Of a DNA stretch of 8,475 bases, positions 1 through 5,637 are shown piece after piece. The stretch spans positions 1 to 8,475 of the forward strand of contig CANPWF010000068.1 of the NCBI GenBank assembly GCA_947581885.1, read 5' to 3'. This DNA comes from an uncultured Clostridia bacterium (GTDB taxonomy: Bacteria; Bacillota; Clostridia; Christensenellales; Borkfalkiaceae). Made by a program: the position numbers and the translations under genes. How positions within the stretch are numbered: the stretch's first letter is position 1; each line of letters begins with the position of its first letter. The notes under the pieces are model-generated. The model was not told where the DNA came from. It did no database searches and saw only the letters and a program-made list of their open reading frames with translations.

Positions 1-52
1 AAAGGCGGAGCAGGAGATCCCATCTTCCAAGGGGATCTCCTGCTCCGCCTTT
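1..52. repeat. Perfect 21-bp inverted repeat with 10-nt loop at the window edge
   Basis: Bases 1-21 are the exact reverse complement of bases 32-52, with a 10-nt loop at 22-31. The arms begin and end AAAGG and CCTTT. On the minus strand the hairpin would end in TTT at the window edge, which resembles an intrinsic terminator, but the U-tract cannot be judged because the sequence stops there. The right arm reads in frame as KAEQEIP of the partial membrane protein. The left arm would encode the GISCSAF tail. The structure is certain; whether it is a terminator, a genuine repeat or a fold-back artefact is not. Confidence 0.75.
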
Positions 53-153
53 GCCCGTTCGTCGAACGCGGGATAGCGTGCCCCGAAAAACCAGACGAGC
101 ACGAAGATCCCGAGCATGAGAAACGCCGCGAGGACGCACCCCGCCGCGATCAT
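1..153 (-). CDS. Partial N-terminus of a single-pass membrane or exported protein
   Basis: This open frame starts at ATG 153 and leaves the window at base 1, so 51 codons are visible. Residues 1-24 form a strongly hydrophobic segment (MIAAGCVLAAFLMLGIFVLV, then WFFG), which looks like a signal anchor or uncleaved signal peptide. A short polar stretch follows, with RYPAFDERAKAEQEIP and then LEDG. The start overlaps the stop of the GIY-YIG gene by 4 nt (ATGA, 153-150), so it is the last visible gene of the minus-strand row. An AAGGA sits about 2-3 nt before the ATG, closer than ideal, so translational coupling is likely. The last seven codons (GISCSAF) lie wholly inside one arm of a perfect inverted repeat and may not be the true continuation. 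The family cannot be named from this fragment. Confidence 0.6.
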   Translation of the reverse strand, partial: MIAAGCVLAAFLMLGIFVLVWFFGARYPAFDERAKAEQEIPLEDGISCSAF

Positions 154-425
154 TTTCCTTCTGTATTTGCCCACGCTTCCCCTCCGATGAGTGCGAGTTT
201 TTGTTCGCGTTTCAGCCCTTTGATGAAGTTCTCCCGCTTCATCGCCTCGCTGACATCGTGCAATTTTTCACTGTAAACGAGGCGAACGGGCAGACGGGAC
301 CGCGTATATTTCGCCCCTCTGCCCGCATTGTGCGTGTTGACGCGCCGCTCCAAGTCGACGGTATATCCCGTGTACAGACTGCCGTCCGCACACTGTACGA
401 TGTAGACGTACGCCTCGCGGGTCAC
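150..425 (-). CDS. GIY-YIG domain protein, UPF0213 (YazA/YhbQ-like)
   Basis: This 91-aa protein covers a whole single-domain GIY-YIG nuclease-like fold. The family signature is clear: YVYIVQC followed by LYTGYT, then DLERRVNTHNAGRGAKYTRSR, PVRLVYSE, and the helix SEAMKRENFIKGLKREQKLALI. Length and order match the YazA/YhbQ (UPF0213) group, whose physiological role is poorly defined, although GIY-YIG folds generally support metal-dependent DNA cleavage. I chose the GTG at 425-423 as start. It overlaps the stop of the Wzz-like gene by 4 nt (GTGA) and places the GIY motif near residue 5, as in relatives. A longer frame from 521 adds 32 residues of arginine-rich low-quality sequence that only shadows the upstream gene. 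Its presence after envelope genes looks like hitch-hiking in the operon and not shared function. Confidence 0.88.
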   Translation of the reverse strand: MTREAYVYIVQCADGSLYTGYTVDLERRVNTHNAGRGAKYTRSRLPVRLVYSEKLHDVSEAMKRENFIKGLKREQKLALIGGEAWANTEGK

Positions 426-1816
426 GCCTCGTCGCCCTTGGGGGTCTCTTCCTTCTCTTCCGTCTGCTCCGCGGAACCCGTGCGGCGGCGATGACGTTCG
501 GTGAAGAACACAACGACGCACGCGACGAGAAGCACGACGACGAACACCGCGACGACCCCGATCGCGAGCCCCACCCCGCCCGAGGCGGAGATGTGCTCTT
601 CGGGACGGACGGACATGCCCTGTTCGTAAATTCCCCGCGTGACGGCTTTGAGCGTTTCGGTGGCGATCACGAGGTTGTTCCGCTCGGCGTTGACGCGCGT
701 TTTGAACGCGTCGATATTCGTGGTGTTGAGTGTACCGTCATTATAGACGAGGTTTTCTCCATTTTTGGCGGTATACGCCTCGTCGGGAGCGGCATCCTTC
801 GTTTCGCCGATGTATTTCTCCCCGAGCCAAGTTTTGATATTGTTGTTGCGCCTGACGAGTTCGGCATACCGCTGGGCGGGAGTCGGGTCGGAAGAGACGA
901 CGAAATTCGTGCCGTCCTTATCCGAACTGTTCACCGTGATATCGAAACCTGCGCCGCCGCCCACCGCCGCGCTTTGGAGAGATTTGATCTCCTCGTCGTT
1001 CTTCCAATATTCGTTGCGAAGGCGAACGGCGTATGCGTCGAGATCGCCCTTATAATAGCCGAAGGATTCGAGCTCGTTTTCGAGGTCTTTTTGCGTGCTT
1101 TCGCCATAGAGGGCGGAGACGGTAGCGCGGAAATCTTTGAGGCTCATCGCCCGATTTTCCCCTTCGCCGCCGACGGGGGTCACTTTATATTCGCCCGTGT
1201 ACGCCTCGATCCACTCGTCATATCTCTTTAAGAACGCCTCTTTGTCCGCGGCGAGCATGGAGAGCTGTTCTTCGAAGGGAGCCGCGTCGAAGATCTCCGA
1301 GCTGGTTGCAAATTCGATCTCCGCGGCATTCGCCTTCATCCGCGCGACGGGCACGTTGACGAGGGCGGTGAGGAACTTTTCGACCTGTTCCCTTCCCGCA
1401 AAGTAGGAGCCCTTGATGCTCAGCGTGTATCTGCCCGTCTCCCGCTTCACGCCGCTGCGCTCTTCCGTCTCCGCCTCGATGGAGATGCTGTTCTCGGTGC
1501 GGACGATACGGGCGACGTCGACGTTTTCGAAGCTCTCGTCCGAATCCTTCGCGGCATTCAGAAAGTCGCTCGAAATGAGTTCCCGATAGGAAAAGGGCGT
1601 ACCGTCGGGATAGGAAGCCGTATCCTGCGTGGGATAGACGATGACGAACTCCATCGTATATTCGGTATGGCGGGGGTTGATCCAAAGCCCCAAGACGAGG
1701 GCGGCGAGCACGGCGGCAAGCACCGCAACGCCGAACGCGAGCCAGATCTTCTTTCCGATGATGCGGAAGATCTCCCCGATGGTGATCCCGTTGTTTTCGT
1801 TTTCCGTTTCGTTCAT
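422..1816 (-). CDS. Wzz-like polysaccharide chain-length determinant protein
   Basis: This 464-aa protein has the layout of Wzz/polysaccharide co-polymerase proteins: a short charged cytoplasmic N-terminus with GEIFRIIGKKIW, a first membrane helix at about 24-45, a large extracellular region (about 46-412), a second helix at about 413-438, and a charged tail containing ERHRRR. The beta-rich start of the ectodomain (TEYTMEFVIVYP) right after helix 1 is typical. Such proteins set the length of surface polysaccharide made on undecaprenyl-linked precursors, or assist its export. No tyrosine-kinase (BY-kinase) domain or Walker motif is present, and no capsule glycosyltransferase lies nearby, so the partner system must be elsewhere. 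The start has AGGAG (1828-1824) 7 nt upstream and its own promoter-like sequence. The stop overlaps the next gene as GTGA. The family call rests on topology more than on specific motifs. Confidence 0.68.
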   Translation of the reverse strand: MNETENENNGITIGEIFRIIGKKIWLAFGVAVLAAVLAALVLGLWINPRHTEYTMEFVIVYPTQDTASYPDGTPFSYRELISSDFLNAAKDSDESFENVDVARIVRTENSISIEAETEERSGVKRETGRYTLSIKGSYFAGREQVEKFLTALVNVPVARMKANAAEIEFATSSEIFDAAPFEEQLSMLAADKEAFLKRYDEWIEAYTGEYKVTPVGGEGENRAMSLKDFRATVSALYGESTQKDLENELESFGYYKGDLDAYAVRLRNEYWKNDEEIKSLQSAAVGGGAGFDITVNSSDKDGTNFVVSSDPTPAQRYAELVRRNNNIKTWLGEKYIGETKDAAPDEAYTAKNGENLVYNDGTLNTTNIDAFKTRVNAERNNLVIATETLKAVTRGIYEQGMSVRPEEHISASGGVGLAIGVVAVFVVVLLVACVVVFFTERHRRRTGSAEQTEEKEETPKGDEA

Positions 1817-1823
1817 GGTTTTT

Positions 1824-1828
1824 CTCCT
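1824..1828 (-). promoter_or_regulatory. Ribosome binding site of the Wzz-like gene
   Basis: AGGAG lies 7 nt before the ATG at 1816 and fixes that start. It falls within the short leader (about 16 nt) expected from the promoter just upstream. Confidence 0.8.
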
Positions 1829-1838
1829 AAGCTACTCT

Positions 1839-1867
1839 ATTATAGCAGACGCTTTTCTTTCCGTCAA
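1839..1867 (-). promoter_or_regulatory. Internal sigma-70/SigA-type promoter for the Wzz-like gene
   Basis: On the minus strand there is a TTGACG -35 (1867-1862), a 17-bp spacer and a perfect TATAAT -10 (1844-1839), with an extended -10 TG at 1847-1846. Transcription would start near 1832. The -35 contains the TGA stop codon (1866-1864) of the upstream membrane-protein gene, so the promoter uses coding sequence of its neighbour. It should allow the Wzz-like gene, the GIY-YIG gene and the gene beyond to be transcribed apart from the dgk-ispE part of the row. Confidence 0.75.
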
Positions 1868-2745
1868 GCCGAAACATCGTCGCCTTCCCCGAAAATCAAG
1901 GCGATCGACCGAAGGCTTTCGCGAAGCTCCGAAAGGCGCGTGCCGTCCTCGGTGGACAAGAGCCGTTCGTTGGCGCGGCAGAGCCTCCCCGCCACGAGAA
2001 GTTTGCGGGCAAATACGATGACGAGAACGAGCATTATCAGCGCGAGCCCGCCGAACACCGCGCAGAGGATAACGGGCGTGCCGCTCGTCGTGCTGTAAAG
2101 AAAGCCCGCGGATACGCCCGCCCCGACGATGCAGAGGACGAACGCCGCAAACACCGCGAAAAAGCGGATGAGGAAGTATTTTTTGTTCGCCGCGAAGGCG
2201 ACCCTTCTTGTTGCCATCGCCTCTTCGACGACGGGGGAAAGTTCCCTCTCCTCTTTTTCGTACTCCGCGCGGACGGCTTTCAACCGCTCTCCCGCCCGTT
2301 CGAGGACGAACCGCCGCTGAAATTCGCTCTGCGAGAGCGCGGTGGCGTTGTCCTCTTCGAAAAGGGGAGAAAGTTTTGCAAAATTCTCGGTGCGGGCGAG
2401 CCAAAGGGATCTTCCCGCCTCCTCGTTTTCGCCGTCGAGAAGGACGGCTTCGGAGAGCTTATCGTCCGCCTCAACAAATTTCCCTTCCGCAAGCAGGGCG
2501 TTCCCCTCCCCAGTGAGGGAAAGGCTTCTCTCGCGTGCCTCGCGGGCGAGCCGTTCCCGCCTTGCAAGTTCCTCTTGGAGCTGCGACGGGGTGAGCCCGA
2601 CGAGATCTTCGTCGTATTCGTCCCCCTCGGGGAGTTCGAACACGACATCCTCCCCCGTATCCTCGACGGCATCCGTCTCTCCTTCCGCCGTCTTTTTGAT
2701 GCGGACGAGCCGTTCGTCGTCCTTATCGACAATTCTCTCTTCCAT
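1864..2745 (-). CDS. Unnamed acidic protein with TPR-like segment and two membrane helices
   Basis: I do not recognise this 293-aa protein as a named family. Residues 1-50 are very acidic and probably disordered. Residues about 51-75 are a charged helix (LTPSQLQEELARRERLAREA). Residues about 79-118 look like a TPR-type helical pair (GNALLAEGKFVEADDKLSEA, then a second helix). A long charged helix follows at about 140-170. Two hydrophobic segments at about 191-216 and 222-247 form a hairpin, then a cytoplasmic helical tail to the end. This suggests an inner-membrane adaptor with most of its mass in the cytosol. The start is supported by AAGGAG (2756-2751) 5 nt before the ATG. It lies 22 nt after ispE, within the same row, so co-expression with ispE is likely. 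No catalytic motif is visible. Confidence 0.8.
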   Translation of the reverse strand: MEERIVDKDDERLVRIKKTAEGETDAVEDTGEDVVFELPEGDEYDEDLVGLTPSQLQEELARRERLAREARERSLSLTGEGNALLAEGKFVEADDKLSEAVLLDGENEEAGRSLWLARTENFAKLSPLFEEDNATALSQSEFQRRFVLERAGERLKAVRAEYEKEERELSPVVEEAMATRRVAFAANKKYFLIRFFAVFAAFVLCIVGAGVSAGFLYSTTSGTPVILCAVFGGLALIMLVLVIVFARKLLVAGRLCRANERLLSTEDGTRLSELRESLRSIALIFGEGDDVSA

Positions 2746-2767
2746 ATCTTCTCCTTTTGAAGGAAGT

Positions 2768-3619
2768 TTACTGTTTTACCGCCCGCACGACGGACGTTTT
2801 TCCCTTTCCTTTGAAGCGGCTCTCCGCCCATTCGGCGAGCTCGCGCGTCTCGAAGGCGGCGAAGCACCCGCTGCCCGAGCCCGTCATCGAAGCGCACAGC
2901 GGGGAGAGCTGTTTGAGGGAAGCGAGCGTCCGCTCCACCGCGGGTTCGATCGTTTTCGCCGCCGAAGTCAAGGCGTTCCCGAACAGCCTCGCCGCGCCGA
3001 CCGCGTCCCCCTTTTCCAATAAATCGACTGCCCGCTCGGTGCGGGGAGGAAAATTCTCTTCTTTCTCGTCGGATACGGCAAAGCACCGCGCCGTCCCCAC
3101 CCCCTCTTCGGGGCAGACGAGAAGGAACCATAAAGGCATAGAAACATCGAGTGGTTCTACCCGTTCCCCCCGTCCGCGCATGCGGGCAACGCCGCCCGTG
3201 AGAAGGTACCCCGTGTCGCTCCCGAGCCCGTCGGCGAGCTCTTTCAAGGCACCCATGTCCGAAACGGAGTAGATTTCGGCGAGGGCACGGAGCACGCCCG
3301 CCGCGTCGGCAGAGGAGCCGCCGAGTCCTGCCCGCATGGGGATATTTTTGTACACGGTGATGTCCGCGCCCGCCGTCTTGAACCTGTTTTGAAAGGCGAT
3401 GGCGGCACGGTAGGCGTTGTTTTGGTCCGAGTCGAGAAGTTCGCTCCCCATGCCGTGCATGGTAAGGCGAATTTTACTGTCCTTTCTCGAACTCACCTTT
3501 ACAAGATCGTACACGTCGATCGTCGTCACGAGGGAATCGAGGAGATGATAGCCCCCCTCTTTCCCCACGATGTCGAGGGTGAGATTGAGCTTCGCCGCCG
3601 CCCGTACCCGCGCCGTCAT
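2768..3619 (-). CDS. ispE: 4-diphosphocytidyl-2-C-methyl-D-erythritol kinase (IspE)
   Basis: IspE is a cytosolic GHMP kinase that phosphorylates 4-diphosphocytidyl-2-C-methyl-D-erythritol with ATP, a middle step of the non-mevalonate (MEP) route to IPP and DMAPP. The 283-aa length fits the family. Visible landmarks are the N-terminal AKLNLTLDI with catalytic-type Lys10, GGYHLLDSL (residues 22-30), the ATP-binding glycine-rich loop PMRAGLGGSSADAAGVL (94-110), the Asp-containing segment GLGSDTGYLLTGG (131-143, probable catalytic Asp135), and the C-terminal MTGSGSGCFA (245-254). The Asp segment departs from the common GADVPFF form. The ATG overlaps the stop of the phosphatase gene as ATGA (3619-3616), indicating translational coupling. 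MEP-pathway products feed undecaprenyl carrier synthesis, which fits the neighbouring lipid kinase and Wzz-like protein. Confidence 0.96.
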   Translation of the reverse strand: MTARVRAAAKLNLTLDIVGKEGGYHLLDSLVTTIDVYDLVKVSSRKDSKIRLTMHGMGSELLDSDQNNAYRAAIAFQNRFKTAGADITVYKNIPMRAGLGGSSADAAGVLRALAEIYSVSDMGALKELADGLGSDTGYLLTGGVARMRGRGERVEPLDVSMPLWFLLVCPEEGVGTARCFAVSDEKEENFPPRTERAVDLLEKGDAVGAARLFGNALTSAAKTIEPAVERTLASLKQLSPLCASMTGSGSGCFAAFETRELAEWAESRFKGKGKTSVVRAVKQ

Positions 3620-4659
3620 AGATCGAATGCGATGGCGGTGATGTCGTCCGAAAAAGTTCCGCAGAACTCCTTCAGACTCGCCTTCAACCGCTCGATGAAG
3701 GACTCGGAATCATTCGCTTGCAGAAGGATCTCTTCCACCCGTTCGAGGGAAAATTCCTGCCCGCGGGCGTTGCGGCTCTCGGTGACCCCGTCGGTGAGAA
3801 GGACGAGGATATCCCCCTTCTCGTAGGGAATGCTCCCGTCCGTATAGCGGAAATCGGGGAGCCATGTGGAGACGGGCGGCGCACTCTGCACGATCTCGTC
3901 GATGCCCCGCTTGCTCTTCAACAAAATGGGCGCGTTGTGCCCCGCGGCGCAGTAGTCGATGTGCTCCTTCCCGATACGGGCGGCAGCCACGGTGACGTAG
4001 CTTCGTTCGTCGAGATTGAGCTCTTGGAACTTCTTGTTGAGCCCGTCGATGGCGCGGGCGGGGGAAGGCTCGGAGCGGTCCCACCCCGCGCGGACAAAGG
4101 CGGAGAGCATTCCCGCCGAGATGCCCTTGCCCGAAACGTCCGCAAGCACCCCCATCGTTTCGCCGTTCACCGCATAGACATCGGGAAGGTCTCCCCCGAT
4201 CTCGCGGCAGGGAATGTACATGAAGGAATAGCTCGCGTCCCGCCCCGCGGGGGGAAGGAGCCGCTGTTGGATATCCTTCGCATTGTCCATCTCGCGGGCG
4301 AGTTCGGATTGATAGGCGTTGTCGACGAGACCCAAATAGTAGTTCCCCATGGGTTCCGCCTTGATCCTGAGGGCAAGATCCCCCGTCCCGCGGCGGAAGA
4401 TAAGTTTGCGGAAGGCGGGCTTCCCGCTCTTCATGGCGGAAAGGAATAACGCCCGCATCGCGCAGTAGGCGCACTTGGTGCCTTTGCCGCACACCTTTAC
4501 GTCCTCGCCGCAGTTGATAACGTCTTTCAGGCTCCCCCTTTCGGAGTCGGTAAAAAAGCATGCGCGGAAAGCGCGGTTCGCGTACTTCACGCGGAGCGCA
4601 CCGTCCACGACGATCGCCGCCGTCGGGATATTCTCCAAAACGTCTCTGTATAAACTCAT
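3616..4659 (-). CDS. PAS-like, Cys4-containing SpoIIE/PP2C-family serine phosphatase
   Basis: This 347-aa soluble protein has two parts. Residues 1-115 look like a PAS sensor (VLENIPTAAIVVDGALRVKY near the start) carrying four closely spaced cysteines, C50, C57, C63 and C66 (C-x6-C-x5-C-x2-C, within VCGKGTKCAYCAMRAL). After a linker helix with AREMDNAKDIQQRLLP (121-136), residues about 140-347 form a SpoIIE/RsbU-type PP2C domain. Metal-binding acids are kept: EIGGDLPDVY (D157, D160), LADVSGKGISAG (D174), LLTDGVTE (D290) and FSDDITAIAF (D338, D339). Such enzymes dephosphorylate serine on anti-sigma-factor antagonists or similar partners. No anti-sigma or STAS gene is visible here, so the substrate is unknown. 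The Cys pattern could bind an Fe-S cluster or zinc, making it a redox or oxygen sensor (inference). The ATG lies 1 nt after the dgk stop. Confidence 0.9.
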   Translation of the reverse strand: MSLYRDVLENIPTAAIVVDGALRVKYANRAFRACFFTDSERGSLKDVINCGEDVKVCGKGTKCAYCAMRALFLSAMKSGKPAFRKLIFRRGTGDLALRIKAEPMGNYYLGLVDNAYQSELAREMDNAKDIQQRLLPPAGRDASYSFMYIPCREIGGDLPDVYAVNGETMGVLADVSGKGISAGMLSAFVRAGWDRSEPSPARAIDGLNKKFQELNLDERSYVTVAAARIGKEHIDYCAAGHNAPILLKSKRGIDEIVQSAPPVSTWLPDFRYTDGSIPYEKGDILVLLTDGVTESRNARGQEFSLERVEEILLQANDSESFIERLKASLKEFCGTFSDDITAIAFDL

Positions 4660-4660
4660 A

Positions 4661-5527
4661 TCAGCCCCGATACATTCTGAGGGTGTCAGTCACGATCCGC
4701 GCTTCGAGCTGTTCCGCGGGGAGAAGTTCCCCGTCGTATTGCACGTTGCCCTTGCGTTCGGGCACGATGGTGACGCTCGAACACAGCGTGTGATGGGAAC
4801 AGGAGCGCGTCAGAATTTTCCCCTTTTTGAGAAGGGTAAGGTAGTAGGGAAGTTTCCACCGCTTGGGGCAATCGACGATGACGAGATCGAGCTTGCCGTC
4901 GTCTAAGACTGCGGGCGGGCAGATGGGGATCCCCCCGCCGAACATCGTCCCGTTGCAGACGGCGGCGAGAAGGGAAGAATGCTCCCTCTCCTCTCCGTCG
5001 ACGACAACCTTCATCTTCATCGCCTTGTACTTCATGAGGGAGACGAGAAGGGAGCGGTAGTACTTGCTCTTGGCGCCGCCGTGCTTCTTTCTCTCGCACC
5101 GCTCCAAGATATCCACGTCGATGCCGAGGCCCGCGATGTTGATGCTCCGCGTAATCCCGCATTCGAGATAATCGGTAAATTTGGGCTCGGAGTGCAGGAT
5201 GAGATCGACCGCTTCCGCCCCCTCGGGGATACGCGCCGTTGCCGCAAAGTCGTTCCCCGTCCCCGCGGGAATGAGCCCGAGGATGACGCGGGCGGGATCG
5301 GATATCCCGCGGACGACTTCGTTGAGCGTGCCGTCCCCGCCCACGGCGATGAGAGTATGTTCTCCCTCTTCGGTGAGAGAGCGGACGTGCTCGGCGATCT
5401 CCCCCCGCCGCGTAGAACGGAATACGTCGTATTCCACCCCTTCGCTTTGCAGTTTTTTCTCGGCTTCGGCGAGGATCTTTTCCGCCTGTCCCTTGCTCGA
5501 AGTGGGATTGACGATGAGGTGCAGCAT
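4661..5527 (-). CDS. Diacylglycerol/lipid kinase, DgkB/YegS family
   Basis: This 288-aa protein is a DAGK-catalytic-domain lipid kinase of the type that phosphorylates diacylglycerol with ATP to make phosphatidic acid at the inner face of the membrane. Family landmarks in order are IVNPTSSKG (residues 5-13), the nucleotide-binding AVGGDGTLNEVVRG (61-74), LIPAGTGNDFAATA (85-98), INIAGLGIDVDI (129-140), AVCNGTMFGGGIPICPPAVL (189-208), DDGKLDLVIV (209-218) and the C-terminal QYDGELL (263-269). Length is typical. In Gram-positive bacteria DgkB recycles diacylglycerol released by lipoteichoic acid synthesis; that specific role is inferred here. The ATG is preceded by AAAAGGGG with a 7-nt gap and by a good promoter. 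It is the first gene of the minus-strand row. Confidence 0.92.
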   Translation of the reverse strand: MLHLIVNPTSSKGQAEKILAEAEKKLQSEGVEYDVFRSTRRGEIAEHVRSLTEEGEHTLIAVGGDGTLNEVVRGISDPARVILGLIPAGTGNDFAATARIPEGAEAVDLILHSEPKFTDYLECGITRSINIAGLGIDVDILERCERKKHGGAKSKYYRSLLVSLMKYKAMKMKVVVDGEEREHSSLLAAVCNGTMFGGGIPICPPAVLDDGKLDLVIVDCPKRWKLPYYLTLLKKGKILTRSCSHHTLCSSVTIVPERKGNVQYDGELLPAEQLEARIVTDTLRMYRG

Positions 5528-5553
5528 GATTTTTCCCCTTTTGTATTTCTTCC

Positions 5554-5582
5554 ATTATACAATATCTTCTCGGGAATTGCAA
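5554..5582 (-). promoter_or_regulatory. Leftward SigA-type promoter driving the dgk-ispE row
   Basis: The minus strand shows TTGCAA as -35 (5582-5577), a 17-bp spacer and a perfect TATAAT -10 (5559-5554). Transcription would start near 5547, giving a leader of about 20 nt before the dgk ATG at 5527, which contains the AAAAGGGG ribosome binding site. The -35 is shared with the opposite promoter because TTGCAA is its own reverse complement. Confidence 0.68.
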
Positions 5583-5605
5583 TTTTTTTTGAAATTTGCT
5601 ATACT
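5577..5605 (+). promoter_or_regulatory. Rightward SigA-type promoter driving cca-rmuC
   Basis: The plus strand shows TTGCAA as -35 (5577-5582), a 17-bp spacer and TATACT as -10 (5600-5605), with an extended -10 TG at 5597-5598. Transcription would begin near 5612, about 26 nt before the cca ATG. This rules out translation from an ATG at 5596, which would lie upstream of the transcript start. Confidence 0.68.
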
Positions 5606-5627
5606 GTTTTCGGAAAAAAATTGTTTC

Positions 5628-5631
5628 GGAG
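5628..5631 (+). promoter_or_regulatory. Ribosome binding site of cca
   Basis: GGAG lies 6 nt before the ATG at 5638 and selects that codon over the in-frame ATG at 5596. Confidence 0.75.
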
Positions 5632-5637
5632 AATTTC

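Larger units (their letters stand above)
5528..5637. promoter_or_regulatory. Divergent intergenic promoter region between dgk and cca
   Basis: This 110-bp AT-rich stretch separates the two divergent gene rows. It contains a promoter for each direction and a 10-nt perfect palindrome, AATTGCAATT (5575-5584), at the centre of the pair. No terminator, riboswitch or small gene is visible here. Confidence 0.75.

Noticed and set aside
426..521. Longer start (ATG 521) for the GIY-YIG protein
   Set aside because: The extra 32 residues are Arg/Gly-rich shadow of the Wzz-like gene; the GTG at 425 gives family length and a GTGA coupling overlap.
491..1231. 246-aa plus-strand open frame
   Set aside because: It is antisense to the Wzz-like gene, has no ribosome binding site, and its composition (Asp/His/Arg-rich start) is typical of a GC-rich shadow frame.
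2280..3131. 283-aa minus-strand frame spanning ispE and the membrane protein
   Set aside because: It overlaps two well-supported genes on the same strand in another frame and is Arg-rich without motifs.
5589..5605. TTGAAA at 5589 as the -35 of the cca promoter
   Set aside because: Only 5 nt separate it from TATACT; TTGCAA at 5577 gives a 17-bp spacer.
5596..5637. Upstream ATG start for cca
   Set aside because: It lies before the predicted transcript start (about 5612); the ATG at 5638 has GGAG 6 nt upstream and matches family N-termini.
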